From assembly GCF_030285665.1 (NCBI RefSeq), contig NZ_CP127295.1:7006001-7070000 (forward strand): 64,000 bases of DNA, written 5' to 3'. Of this stretch, positions 1 through 7,943 are shown in pieces. This DNA comes from Amycolatopsis mongoliensis (GTDB lineage: Bacteria > Actinomycetota > Actinomycetes > Mycobacteriales > Pseudonocardiaceae). The position numbers and the translations under genes were made by a program. The stretch's first letter is position 1, and the number at the start of each line of letters is the position of its first letter. Below the pieces are notes generated by a model. That model was not told the DNA's origin. It ran no database searches and worked only from the letters and a program-made list of their open reading frames with translations.

Positions 1-25
1 GCCGGCCTGTCTCGTCCCGGGAAGC

Positions 26-943
26 GTGACGAAAGCCGAGGAGTTCGAACACCTGCGTCCCCTGTTGTTCTCGATCGCCTACCGTATCCTCGGCGGCGTG
101 GGCGAGGCCGAGGACGCGGTCCAGGAGACCTGGCTGCGCTACGAGGCGTCCGCGTCCCGGCCCACCTCGGTGAAGGCGTTCCTGTCGGCCACGGTCTCGC
201 GGATCGCGATCGACGTCCTGCGCTCGGCGCGCGTGCGGCGGGAGGAGTACGTCGGGCAGTGGTTCCCCGAGCCGCTGCTGGCCGACCCGTACGAGGACCC
301 GGAACGCTCGGCGGAACTGGCCGACTCGGTGTCGATGGCGGCGCTGCTGCTGCTGGAACGGCTCAGCCCGCTCGAACGCGCGGTTTTCGTGCTGCGGGAG
401 GTGTTCGGCTTCGCGTTCGGCGACGTCGCGTCGGCGGTGGGCCGTTCCGAGGCGGCGTGCCGCCAGCTCGCGGTGCGGGCGCGCCGCCACATGGACGCGG
501 GCCGCGTCCGGTTCGCCGCGGATCGCCGGGAGCGCGACCGGCTCGCCCAGCGGTTCTTCGGCGCCTTCCGGGAAGGCGACCTCGACGGGCTGCGGGAGCT
601 GCTCGCCGCCGACGTGAAGCTGGTGGGGGACAGCGGGGGCAAGGCCCCGTTGTGGGGCGAAGGCGTCTTCGGCGCCGAGCCGGTGGCCCGGCTGCTGGCC
701 GCGTTCGCCGGGCCGTTCGCCCGGATCGGCGGAGTGGTCGAACCGCGGGAGGTCAACGGCCAGCCCGGGGCGCTCTTCCGCGACCGCGACAGCCGGGTCG
801 TCAACACCATGACGCTCGACCTGCTCGGCGGGCGGGTCCAGACCATTCGTGCGGTGCTCAACCCCGACAAGCTCGCGCACCTGGGACCGGTGGCGGACGC
901 GTGGACGGTCGTCCGCGAGACGAACCGGGCCCGCCGGCGGTGA
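26..943 (+). CDS. ECF41-type RNA polymerase sigma factor with SnoaL-like C-terminal domain
   Basis: This 305-residue protein is an extracytoplasmic-function sigma factor that directs RNA polymerase to a dedicated promoter set. Region 2 lies at about residues 8-70 and the region 4 helix-turn-helix at about 105-155. A SnoaL/NTF2-like domain fills the C-terminal half. The signature motifs of the ECF41 group are visible: YVGQWFPEPLL at 75-85, DSGGK at 202-206 (the family usually has DGGGK) and NPDKL at 279-283. In this group the C-terminal extension modulates sigma activity instead of a classical anti-sigma factor. The partner oxidoreductase or carboxymuconolactone-decarboxylase-like gene usually found next door is not downstream, so it may lie upstream of the window. 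The start is GTG; only 25 bases of upstream sequence are present. Confidence 0.92.
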   Translation: MTKAEEFEHLRPLLFSIAYRILGGVGEAEDAVQETWLRYEASASRPTSVKAFLSATVSRIAIDVLRSARVRREEYVGQWFPEPLLADPYEDPERSAELADSVSMAALLLLERLSPLERAVFVLREVFGFAFGDVASAVGRSEAACRQLAVRARRHMDAGRVRFAADRRERDRLAQRFFGAFREGDLDGLRELLAADVKLVGDSGGKAPLWGEGVFGAEPVARLLAAFAGPFARIGGVVEPREVNGQPGALFRDRDSRVVNTMTLDLLGGRVQTIRAVLNPDKLAHLGPVADAWTVVRETNRARRR

Positions 944-953
944 CGGCGGGCCC
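927..953. terminator. Bidirectional hairpin terminator between convergent genes
   Basis: A perfect 10-bp stem (GGGCCCGCCG at 927-936, CGGCGGGCCC at 944-953) encloses a 7-nt loop that contains the TGA stop codon of the ECF41 gene. It sits between convergent genes. No U-tract follows, as is common in actinomycetes. Confidence 0.6.
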
Positions 954-963
954 GGGTCCGGTC

Positions 964-1467
964 CTAGCGGATCGTCTTGGCCGTCGCGAAGTACGCGTTC
1001 GACGGTGCCATGAACGACAACACCACGCCGACGACTGCGGCGACCACGCCGACGTAGCCGACGATCGTGCTCTGCCCGACCAGCAGCGAGATCAGCTGCA
1101 GGGCGGTGAGCACCGTGAGCACGATGCGCGCCCAGTTCCGCCCGGCGCGCAGCTTGAACGCGAACAGCAGGTACAGCGCGGCGATGATCACGGCGATCAC
1201 GACCGCGGTGATCATCGCGATGTTCACCGCCTGGTCGATCTGCGTCTCGGTCAGGCCACCGCCGTTTTGTCTGTTCGAATTGCGCAGCGCGTCGGCGATC
1301 GCGTCGCGGTTTCCGAAAATCAGCAGCCCGCCGACGAGCCCGATGACGGTCGAAGCGATGAACGCCCAGAAAGCGCCTTCGACCGTGCTGGGCCGGGCGG
1401 GAGCGCCCGGCGGCCGGCCGGCCGAAGCGGACTCGGGATAGTTCGGGTAGTTCGGTGATTCGGTCAT
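964..1467 (-). CDS. Four-helix membrane protein with proline/tyrosine-rich N-terminus
   Basis: This 167-residue protein has a flexible N-terminal tail rich in Pro, Tyr and Ser (about residues 1-30). Four hydrophobic segments follow, at about 32-52, 80-103, 112-130 and 133-155. The pattern is that of the small actinobacterial DUF-type membrane proteins with a PNYP-like cytosolic tail. No catalytic motif is visible. It is convergent with the ECF41 gene. The function is unknown. Confidence 0.75.
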   Translation of the reverse strand: MTESPNYPNYPESASAGRPPGAPARPSTVEGAFWAFIASTVIGLVGGLLIFGNRDAIADALRNSNRQNGGGLTETQIDQAVNIAMITAVVIAVIIAALYLLFAFKLRAGRNWARIVLTVLTALQLISLLVGQSTIVGYVGVVAAVVGVVLSFMAPSNAYFATAKTIR

Positions 1468-1569
1468 AGTGATCGAATAGCACGCTTTCGGGTGAGCCGC
1501 TGAACGAACGGCAATTCCCGGCGGCGAACCGTGACCTCGGCCGGTTTCGGCCGCCGGGGTGGCCCGAGG

Positions 1570-1731
1570 TCAGTGCCGGCGGCTGAGGGCCTCCCGCTTG
1601 ACGAAACCGATCGCCGCGGTCGCGACGAACAGCACCGCGCCGACGATGATCAGCCAGAAGAGTCCTTTGATGACGATGCCGAGGACGGCGAGGACGGCCC
1701 AGATCACCAGCAGTCCGACGAGAATTCCCAT
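1570..1731 (-). CDS. 53-residue hydrophobic membrane protein
   Basis: A short reading frame from ATG (1731-1729) to TGA. It is preceded by a good ribosome-binding sequence (GGAGGGAG about 6 nt upstream). The product begins MGILVGLLVIW and has two closely spaced hydrophobic stretches, ending in a basic tail (KREALSRRH). Small hydrophobic proteins of this type are common in actinobacteria and have no assigned function. The clean RBS and membrane-protein composition support a real gene. Confidence 0.6.
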   Translation of the reverse strand: MGILVGLLVIWAVLAVLGIVIKGLFWLIIVGAVLFVATAAIGFVKREALSRRH

Positions 1732-1782
1732 GTCAGCTCCCTCCGGGGACGTGCGCGGGGTGATACCCGCTGTGCCGGGCGG

Positions 1783-2304
1783 CTACACCTGCCCGGCGGC
1801 GCGACGCCGGCGCCAGTACGCCCACGTGACGGCGGCCAGCAGCGGCGCCCAGAGCAGCAGCGGCAGGTAGCAGGCGACGAGCAGGACGTGCCAGCCCGGG
1901 CCGGCGAACGTGACGGTCCCGAAGTCGGGGAAGCCGCGGAAGGCGTACCCCCAGATCACCGCCAGCGCCAGTGCCCCGGCGGCCGCCGGGACGATCGCCG
2001 CGTACGGCGCGACCCGGCGGCCGCCGAGCACGGGGATCCACCGGGGGACGCGCTCGCCCCACGGCCGGACGAGGCCGAGCGTGAGCAGGGCCAGTGCCTC
2101 GGACACGACGCTCAGTCCGACGATGTAGGTGGCTTCGCCGAACCCGATGGCGTGGTAGGGCCGCAGCCCGAGGTCGACTCCGGCGGCGAGGAAGAGCCGC
2201 CAGATCCCGGACGGCAGGGTGACCAGCGGGACGGCGTGCGCGGCGAAGACGGCCCACCGTGGCGGGCGGCTGAGGGTGCGGGTTTCGGTGAGCGGTGCGG
2301 TCAT
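1783..2304 (-). CDS. Hypothetical multi-pass membrane protein
   Basis: A 173-residue protein starting at the ATG MTAPLTETRT. About four hydrophobic segments are spread over residues 18-165, with a short basic C-terminal tail (YWRRRRAAGQV). Upstream in-frame sequence up to 2838 is open only because it overlaps the antisense side of the MarR gene, so the internal ATG is preferred. The function is not recognised. It lies on the same strand as the MarR regulator, 47 bp downstream of it, and may be co-transcribed with it. Confidence 0.65.
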   Translation of the reverse strand: MTAPLTETRTLSRPPRWAVFAAHAVPLVTLPSGIWRLFLAAGVDLGLRPYHAIGFGEATYIVGLSVVSEALALLTLGLVRPWGERVPRWIPVLGGRRVAPYAAIVPAAAGALALAVIWGYAFRGFPDFGTVTFAGPGWHVLLVACYLPLLLWAPLLAAVTWAYWRRRRAAGQV

Positions 2305-2351
2305 GGGCCGAGTCTGTCCGGGCCGGGCGGCCGGAACCTCCCGCTCAGGTA

Positions 2352-2903
2352 TCAGCCGTCCCCTCCCGCGGGGGAGGAAGTGCGTGAGTGCAGGGTCGCC
2401 TCCAGCTTGGCGAGCAGGCCGGTGAGCGTCGTGCGCTCGGCGCGTGTCAGACCGCCGATCAGGTCCGCTTCGTGCTCGAGCAGCCGGCGCACGGTCCGCT
2501 CGATCAGGGTGTGGCCGGCTTCGGTGAGCTTGACCGCGACCGCGCGGCGCGACACCGGTGACGGCGCCCGCTCGACCAGCCCGGCCTGCTCGGCGCGGGC
2601 GATCCGCTGGGAGACCGCGCCCGCGGTGACCAGGGTCCGGCGGGTGATCTCGCGGGTCGTCAGCTCGTACGGCGGCCCCGCCCGCCGGATCACGCTGAGC
2701 AGGTCCAGGGTCGACGGGTCGATCCCGAGCTCGGCCAGCGTCCGGCGCCGGTCGTCGGCGAGGAGCTTGGCGATGCGCCAGGCAGGGGTGATGACCTCGA
2801 TGGACTCGGTGCGCGCGCCAGGCAGCTCCCGTTGCCACGCCTCGGCGATGTCCGCGGCGGGCCGGCGCAGGATCGCTTCCAGCGGGTAGCTGTCGTTGGA
2901 CAT
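2352..2903 (-). CDS. MarR-family transcriptional regulator
   Basis: A 183-residue winged-helix protein. The recognition region LTTREITRRTLVTAGAVSQR lies at about residues 85-105, followed by the wing (RAPSPVSRRAVAVKLTEAG). The N-terminus is about 35 residues longer than the minimal family. It is divergent from a short-chain dehydrogenase, with a 12-bp-arm inverted repeat in the 55-bp gap. This is the usual arrangement for a MarR protein that represses itself and its neighbour until a small ligand releases it. The ATG at 2903 was chosen because longer frames run into the dehydrogenase gene. Confidence 0.9.
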   Translation of the reverse strand: MSNDSYPLEAILRRPAADIAEAWQRELPGARTESIEVITPAWRIAKLLADDRRRTLAELGIDPSTLDLLSVIRRAGPPYELTTREITRRTLVTAGAVSQRIARAEQAGLVERAPSPVSRRAVAVKLTEAGHTLIERTVRRLLEHEADLIGGLTRAERTTLTGLLAKLEATLHSRTSSPAGGDG

Positions 2904-2917
2904 CCTCGACCCCTCGT

Positions 2918-2943
2918 TGCTACGTTTAGAGCTAAACGTAGCA
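2918..2943. promoter_or_regulatory. Probable MarR operator (12-bp-arm inverted repeat)
   Basis: TGCTACGTTTAG, spacer AG, CTAAACGTAGCA: both arms match perfectly. The site lies in the gap between the divergent MarR and SDR genes and is AT-rich against a GC-rich background. It ends just before the SDR ribosome-binding site (GAGGAGGAG at 2944-2952). Assignment to the adjacent MarR protein is inferred. Confidence 0.7.
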
Positions 2944-2958
2944 GAGGAGGAGATTCCC

Positions 2959-3678
2959 GTGAGTCGCATCGTGCTGGTCACCGGCGGCGGGTCCGGGCTC
3001 GGCAAGGCGGTCGCCGCGCGGTTCCGCGCGGCCGGGGACACCGTGGTCGTCACCGGGCGGAACGCCGGCCGGCTCGCGCGCACGGCCGGCGAGCTCGACG
3101 TCCGGCCGATCCCGTGCGACGCCACCGATCCCGGGCAGGTCGCCCGGCTGGCGGACGAGCTGGGCCCGGACCTCGACGTCGTCGTCAACACCGCGGGCGG
3201 CAACACCGATCTCGGCGTGGACCAGGGGCCGGGGCTCGAAGGGGTGCTCGCGGCGTGGCGGGCGAACCTGGACGCCAACCTGCTCAGCGCCGTGCTGACG
3301 ACGACCGCGGTGCTCGGCAAGCTGCGCCCGGGCGGCACGATCGTGACGGTCGGGTCGATCGGCGCCGAGTACGCGTCGACGTCCTACGGGGCGGCCAAAG
3401 CGGCGCTGGCGGCGTGGACCGCCGGGCTGTCGTCGGAAGTCGGCCCGAAGGGGCTCACCGCCAACCTGATCTCGCCGGGCTACATCGCCGAGACCGAGTT
3501 CTTCCGCGGGAAGCTCACCGAGCAGCGGCGGGACGCGCTGGTCGCCGCGACCCACAACGGCCGGGCCGGGCAGCCCCGCGACATCGCGGAAACCACGTAC
3601 TTCCTGGCGTCCGAGGGAGCGCGGCACATCACCGGCCAGACGCTGCACGTCAACGGCGGAGCCCACACGACCCGCTGA
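2959..3678 (+). CDS. Short-chain dehydrogenase/reductase (SDR)
   Basis: A 239-residue classical SDR. The NAD(P) glycine motif TGGGSGLG is at residues 8-15, an NTAG-type motif follows strand 4 (VVNTAGG), and the catalytic Tyr143/Lys147 pair sits in SYGAAKAAL. The C-terminal INGG-like sequence (HVNGGAHTT) is typical of the FabG-like branch. The GTG start follows a strong GAGGAGG ribosome-binding site. The substrate cannot be told. The gene is presumably controlled by the divergent MarR regulator through the palindrome between them. Confidence 0.9.
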   Translation: MSRIVLVTGGGSGLGKAVAARFRAAGDTVVVTGRNAGRLARTAGELDVRPIPCDATDPGQVARLADELGPDLDVVVNTAGGNTDLGVDQGPGLEGVLAAWRANLDANLLSAVLTTTAVLGKLRPGGTIVTVGSIGAEYASTSYGAAKAALAAWTAGLSSEVGPKGLTANLISPGYIAETEFFRGKLTEQRRDALVAATHNGRAGQPRDIAETTYFLASEGARHITGQTLHVNGGAHTTR

Positions 3679-3703
3679 CCGTCCACTGTGGAGGTGCGGT
3701 CAG
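3675..3703. terminator. Hairpin at the end of the SDR and IclR genes
   Basis: Nested inverted repeat between convergent genes: CTGACCG (3675-3681) pairs with CGGTCAG (3697-3703), and inside it TCCAC-T-GTGGA forms the upper stem. It overlaps the SDR stop codon and the last codon of the IclR gene. Confidence 0.45.
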
Positions 3704-4485
3704 GTGGGCCGGGCGGTGGGCGGCGGTGCCGGGCGCGCTTCCCAGCCGAGGTGCGCGGAGACCCGCGCGGCGGCTCGCGCGGTGACGCGGCCCGCGGCGT
3801 CGAGGCGCTCGCCGAGCCGCCCGGCGGGCGCGGAGACGTTCAGCGCGGCGACCACCCGGCCGCGGAAGTCCCGGATCGGGGCCGACACCCCGGCAAGACC
3901 CGCCTCGAACTCCTCGCTGACGCGGGCGTAGCCGTCGCGGCGGGCCTGCTGGATCTTCGCCCACAGCCCGGGCAGGGCGGGCAGCGCGGGGAACCGGACG
4001 TACAGGTCGTCCGGAGAGGCGTCGAGCAGCAGAACGCGCCCCGCCGACGTGCAGTGGGCCGGGACGCCGCGGCCTTCCCAGCCGTGCACGCGGAACGAGT
4101 GCCCGGACACCGACAGCAGGGTCAGCACCTGCTGGTCGCGCAGGACGCAGAGGTGATTGGTCTCTTCGAGCTCGGCGGACAGCTCCCGCATCACCGGCTC
4201 GGCGGCCCGGACGAGGCGGTCTTCGACGGTCCGGGCGACGAGGGAGAACAACCGCCAGCCGAGCCGGTACCCGAGCGTGTCGGGGTCCCGTTCGACGACG
4301 CCCTCCTCGGCGAGCGCCTTGAGCGCCCGCGAGACCTGGCTCTTCTCCCGCCCGGTCAGCTGCGCGAGGCGCACGACGCCCAGCTCACCGGCGCGCTGCG
4401 CCTCGGGGGAGGCGAGCGCTTCCAGCAGGTCGAGGTCGCGGCGGAGGCCGTGCCCCGGGCGCCGGGTGCCGTCCGCGAGAGCCAT
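3700..4485 (-). CDS. IclR-family transcriptional regulator
   Basis: A 261-residue protein. An N-terminal winged helix (about residues 14-80, with LAQLTGREKSQVSRALKALAEEG as the helix-turn-helix) is followed by the IclR effector-binding domain (about 90-245). The latter includes GRVLLLDASPDDL and the SAPIRDFRGRVVAALNVSAPAGRL block. It is divergent from an enolase-superfamily enzyme and an iron-type alcohol dehydrogenase, so it probably controls that catabolic operon in response to a pathway acid. Overlapping inverted repeats lie in the 105-bp gap. Confidence 0.9.
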   Translation of the reverse strand: MALADGTRRPGHGLRRDLDLLEALASPEAQRAGELGVVRLAQLTGREKSQVSRALKALAEEGVVERDPDTLGYRLGWRLFSLVARTVEDRLVRAAEPVMRELSAELEETNHLCVLRDQQVLTLLSVSGHSFRVHGWEGRGVPAHCTSAGRVLLLDASPDDLYVRFPALPALPGLWAKIQQARRDGYARVSEEFEAGLAGVSAPIRDFRGRVVAALNVSAPAGRLGERLDAAGRVTARAAARVSAHLGWEARPAPPPTARPT

Positions 4486-4508
4486 GCGGGAAAGCTAACA
4501 GCGCCCGC

Positions 4509-4536
4509 GGTTGGCGCCGGCGCAACCCGCGTTGCG
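4509..4536. promoter_or_regulatory. Candidate IclR operator (overlapping inverted repeats)
   Basis: GGTTG at 4509-4513 pairs with CAACC at 4523-4527 around a GC-rich centre. An overlapping second repeat, CGCAAC-N4-GTTGCG, spans 4521-4536. Both lie in the divergent promoter region of the IclR gene and the enolase-superfamily gene. The role is inferred from position and symmetry. Confidence 0.45.
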
Positions 4537-4590
4537 ATGTCCCGCCGTCGCTTGCCCGGCGTTTCCGGGCGCTCCTACCGTGGTGGCCTG

Positions 4591-5700
4591 ATGAAGATCA
4601 CCGCGATCACCCTCGACCGGCTGCGGCTGGAGCTGGACCCGGCGCTGCACGCGGCCTGGGACCCGGACCCGCGCCGCCACTTCGACGCCACGATCGTGCG
4701 CGTCCACACCGACGACGGCGTCACCGGCATCGGCTCCGGCGACACCATGGCCGGCTTCGAGGCCGTCGAGCACCTGTTCCTCGGCGAGGACCCGCTCGCC
4801 ATCGTCCGGCACGTCAAGGCCATCGAGACGGCGAACTTCCACGGCGGCCGCTTCTGGCCCCTCGAAGCCGCCCTCTGGGACATCATCGGCCGGGTCGCGG
4901 GCTTGCCGGTGGCGACCCTGTTCGGCAACTCCGCCCGCGCGCTGCCCGCATACGCCTCCTCGGCCGAGCTGAAACCGCCGGCGGAGCGCGTCGAAACGGC
5001 CTGGCGAGCCCGGGAAGCCGGATTCCGCGCGATGAAGATCCGCATCGACCGCGATCACGCGGACGAAGGCGTCGCCGCCGTGGCCGCCGTCCGCGACGCG
5101 CTCGGCCCCGGCTTCGGGATCATGGTGGACCTCAACCAGTCCTGGCGGATGGCGGGCGACACGAGCGCCGCGGCCGACCTCGCCGGGACCCGCAAGCTCG
5201 TGCGCCGGCTGGCCGAACTGGACGTCCTCTGGGTCGAGGAACCCTTGCCCTACCACGATCTCGACGGCTTCAGGACGCTCCGGGCGGAGAACCCCGGCGT
5301 GCGGATCGCGGCGGGGGAGATGCACCACTCCGTGCCGGAGCTGCTGCGGTACCTCGAAGAAGACGTCCTCGACGTCTACCAGATGGACGTCGTGCTCGCG
5401 GTCGGCATGCACCGCGCCCGGACCCTCGCCGAGCTCGCGCAGCTCAAGCACCGCGCGTTCACCCCGCACAGCTGGACCAACGGCATCGGCGTGCTGGCCA
5501 ACCTGCACGTCTCGGCCGGGGTCGGCGGCGGCCCGTACTTCGAGTTCCCGTGGGACCCGCCCGGCTGGACGCCCGAACGCCGCGACTTCATGCTGGCCGA
5601 ACCCGTGATGATCACCTCGGCCGGTGAGCTGGAGGTCCCGCGGCGGCCCGGGCTCGGCATCGAACTCGACGAAGAGGCGGTCCGGCGATGGCGGATCTGA
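4591..5700 (+). CDS. Mandelate racemase/muconate lactonizing enzyme-family protein (enolase superfamily)
   Basis: A 369-residue enolase-superfamily enzyme that would act on a carboxylate by Mg2+-assisted proton abstraction alpha to the carboxyl group. The N-terminal capping domain (about 1-125) is followed by a barrel. It has FRAMKIRID (the KxR/K base region at about 148-154), metal ligands in VDLNQSW and WVEEPLP, an AAGE motif for the third ligand, and a C-terminal HSW (TPHSWTNGIG) that may carry a His base. Dehydratases and racemases both occur in this group. The overlap with an iron-type dehydrogenase suggests sugar-acid or hydroxy-acid catabolism. Exact substrate unknown. Confidence 0.85.
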   Translation: MKITAITLDRLRLELDPALHAAWDPDPRRHFDATIVRVHTDDGVTGIGSGDTMAGFEAVEHLFLGEDPLAIVRHVKAIETANFHGGRFWPLEAALWDIIGRVAGLPVATLFGNSARALPAYASSAELKPPAERVETAWRAREAGFRAMKIRIDRDHADEGVAAVAAVRDALGPGFGIMVDLNQSWRMAGDTSAAADLAGTRKLVRRLAELDVLWVEEPLPYHDLDGFRTLRAENPGVRIAAGEMHHSVPELLRYLEEDVLDVYQMDVVLAVGMHRARTLAELAQLKHRAFTPHSWTNGIGVLANLHVSAGVGGGPYFEFPWDPPGWTPERRDFMLAEPVMITSAGELEVPRRPGLGIELDEEAVRRWRI

Positions 5701-6863
5701 CCCACCCGGACCGCCCGGCGCGTCCCGCGCGCCTGTCCGTGGACCCGGCCGGCCGCACCGAACACGGTCCCGGGGTCCTCGCCGAGCTGCCCGGTTTCGT
5801 CGCGTCCCTGGGCCACTCGCGGGTGTTCGTCGTCACCGACCGCGGCCTGCGGGCCACCGGGATCGTCGGGCGCGTCGAGAAGATCCTGGCCGCGGCGGGG
5901 ATCGAGCACGCCGTCCACGAGGACGTCGGCCCGAACCCGTCGACGGCGGAGCTCGACCGCGGGGCCGCCCGCCTGCGTGCGTTCGGCGTCGCGGCCGTGC
6001 TCGCGCTCGGCGGCGGATCGGCCCTGGACGCGGCGAAGGGCATCTCCCTGCTCGCCGGGAACCCGGGCGCCGTCGCCGCGGACGCGGACCGGCTGTGGGA
6101 CGCGGGCGACGGCCTGCCCCTGATCGCGGTGCCCACCACGGCGGGCACCGGCGCCGAGACCAACGGGTTCGGCGTCGCCGAGGACACGTGCGCCCGCCGG
6201 AAAGTCTACATCGGACACTCGTCGGTGAAGCCCCGGATCGCCGTCCTGGACCCGGAACTGACCCTCGGGCTGCCCGCCCGGATCACCGCCGCCACCGGCC
6301 TGGATGCCCTGGTCCACGGCATCGAGTCCCTGGCCTCGCGCGGGTCGTCACCGTTTTCCGCGGCCTATGCGACGCAGGCGGTGAGCCTGGTCGGGCGCTG
6401 GCTCCCGGTGGCCTACCGCGACGGCGCCGACCTCGAGGCCCGGTCCGGGCTGATGCTCGGCGCGCACCTGGCCGGGCACGCGCTGACGTTGTCCGGGCTA
6501 GGGCTGGTCCACGGGATCGGGCACGCGCTGACCGCGCACACCGGCACCCCGCACGGCGTCGCGCTCGCCGCGGTGCTGGAGGAGGTGATGGCGTTCAGCG
6601 CTCCGGCCGCGGGTCCGGCGTACGAAGCGACGGCCCGCGCCCTGCGCCTGCCGCCGGCACCGGACTGGACGGCCGCGGCGATCGGGGCGGTCCGGGAGAT
6701 TTCGGGGGCGATCGAGATCAAGCGCCCGCTGCGCGAACTCGGCGTGGCCCGCGGCGACCTCCCGGCGATAGCGGCGGACGCCGTCGCCGACGCGGTCACC
6801 GGCAACGCGCCGAGGCCGCCGTCGGAAGCGGAAGTGGCCGAGCTGCTGCGTTCGGTGTACTGA
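5688..6863 (+). CDS. Iron-containing alcohol dehydrogenase family protein
   Basis: A 391-residue group III (Fe-type) alcohol dehydrogenase or maleylacetate-reductase-like enzyme. The nucleotide-binding GGGSALDAAKG is at about residues 106-116, the PTTAGTGAE block follows, and the metal-ligand region GLDALVHGIES plus GLVHGIGHALTAHTGTPHG supplies the conserved histidines and aspartate. Its ATG overlaps the last 13 bases of the preceding enolase-superfamily gene, so the two are translationally coupled and likely act in one pathway: dehydration or isomerisation, then NAD(P)H-linked carbonyl reduction or alcohol oxidation. Confidence 0.9.
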   Translation: MADLTHPDRPARPARLSVDPAGRTEHGPGVLAELPGFVASLGHSRVFVVTDRGLRATGIVGRVEKILAAAGIEHAVHEDVGPNPSTAELDRGAARLRAFGVAAVLALGGGSALDAAKGISLLAGNPGAVAADADRLWDAGDGLPLIAVPTTAGTGAETNGFGVAEDTCARRKVYIGHSSVKPRIAVLDPELTLGLPARITAATGLDALVHGIESLASRGSSPFSAAYATQAVSLVGRWLPVAYRDGADLEARSGLMLGAHLAGHALTLSGLGLVHGIGHALTAHTGTPHGVALAAVLEEVMAFSAPAAGPAYEATARALRLPPAPDWTAAAIGAVREISGAIEIKRPLRELGVARGDLPAIAADAVADAVTGNAPRPPSEAEVAELLRSVY

Positions 6864-6866
6864 CGG

Positions 6867-7283
6867 TCAGAACCCGCGGAAGACGCCGTCGCCGTCGGCC
6901 GAGCGGGTGAAGTCCGCCCAGTCCATGGTGGCCGGGTTGAGGTTGTTCTCCACGCTCCACAACTCGGCGGGCACCACCCGGAACGGCGGGAAGTCGCGCT
7001 GGTCGCCGTCCCGGCGCGGGAGCACCCGGACCACCAGGACGGGGTGCTCGGGGCTGGTGAGGGTCGTCTCGTCGGCGAGGAAGGAGACGATCGGCCCGTC
7101 CGTTTGCCTGTCCCGCAACGCTTCCGCGGTGAGTCCCGCGAACGCCGGGTCGTCCACCGGTGTGAAGTTGGCCAGGAAGCCGTCTTCGCTGGGCGTCCGG
7201 ACCTCGTCGGTGAGCGACTCCCAGGCGGCGTCGTCGCCGAACCAGGTGCGGACGAGCACGGGGATGGCCGGGAGCGCGGTCAT
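6867..7283 (-). CDS. DUF6924-like hypothetical protein
   Basis: A 138-residue soluble protein with LPAIPVLVRTWFGDDAAWESL at the N-terminus, a central LRDRQTDGPIVSFLADE and a C-terminal VPAELWSVENNLNPATMDWADF segment. This pattern is reminiscent of the actinobacterial DUF6924 proteins, a match made from memory and not searched. No catalytic motif is evident. It is convergent with the alcohol dehydrogenase, with only 3 bp between them. Function unknown. Confidence 0.7.
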   Translation of the reverse strand: MTALPAIPVLVRTWFGDDAAWESLTDEVRTPSEDGFLANFTPVDDPAFAGLTAEALRDRQTDGPIVSFLADETTLTSPEHPVLVVRVLPRRDGDQRDFPPFRVVPAELWSVENNLNPATMDWADFTRSADGDGVFRGF

Positions 7284-7293
7284 GGGCCCGAGG

Positions 7294-7899
7294 CTACGCG
7301 GCGAGATCGGCCGCCACGGCCAGCAGGTGGGGCGCCAAGGCGTCCGCGATCACCCCGTACCCGGCGGACGAGGGATGGAGCCGGTCCGCCGAGAACAGCG
7401 CGGGATCCGCGGCGAACCGGGCGCCGAGTGCGGGCCCGGGGGCCGCCACCGCGCCGCCCGCCCGGATGACCGCCTCGGACTGGGCCTGCGCGTACTGGCC
7501 GCTCGCCGCGGAGACCAGCTGCCGGTACGCCCCCGGCACCCACGAGACGATCCCCAGGTCGGGCGCCGGGACCACGACGACCCGCGCGTCGGCGCGGACC
7601 AGCCGGGCCACCGCGTCGTGCAGCTGGCCGGCCGCGACCGCCGGGGGGACGAACCGCGTGAGGTCGTTCGTCCCGATCACGATCAGTGCCAGGTCCACGC
7701 CCGTGCGGAGCGTGGCGCCGACCTGGCGCTCGAGGTCGTCGGACCGGGCGCCGGGCACGCCGAAGCCGTGCAGGTCCGGGGCGTGGCCCGCCGCGCTCAG
7801 GCGGCGGGTGAGCCGCTGCCCCAGCGTGTCCTCGGGGCGTGTGCTGCCCACGCCGGCCGCCAAGGAGTCACCGAGGACGCAGAATCGGAGAATGCTCAT
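7294..7899 (-). CDS. SGNH/GDSL-family hydrolase
   Basis: A 201-residue intracellular esterase-like protein. Block I is VLGDSLAAG with the nucleophile Ser12, block II holds the Gly of FGVPGARSDDL, block III is GTNDL, and block V is DRLHPSSAGY with the catalytic Asp/His pair. These give all four oxyanion and catalytic elements of the SGNH fold. There is no signal peptide. Likely substrates are small acyl esters, but nothing fixes which. It is divergent from a membrane-anchored alpha/beta hydrolase. Confidence 0.85.
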   Translation of the reverse strand: MSILRFCVLGDSLAAGVGSTRPEDTLGQRLTRRLSAAGHAPDLHGFGVPGARSDDLERQVGATLRTGVDLALIVIGTNDLTRFVPPAVAAGQLHDAVARLVRADARVVVVPAPDLGIVSWVPGAYRQLVSAASGQYAQAQSEAVIRAGGAVAAPGPALGARFAADPALFSADRLHPSSAGYGVIADALAPHLLAVAADLAA

Positions 7900-7943
7900 C
7901 GACTCCTACAACGTCCGGACCGCGTAGTTGTTTCCCCGGGTGG

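Noticed and set aside
1783..2838. Extended 351-codon version of the membrane protein starting in the MarR region
   Set aside because: The extra N-terminal part is the antisense side of the MarR gene. The membrane protein has its own ATG at 2304.
3681..3692. The motif GTCCACTGTGGA, also present at about 50919-50930, as a regulon operator
   Set aside because: Both copies lie at gene 3' ends, which fits terminators better than operators. Two occurrences are too few for a regulon claim.
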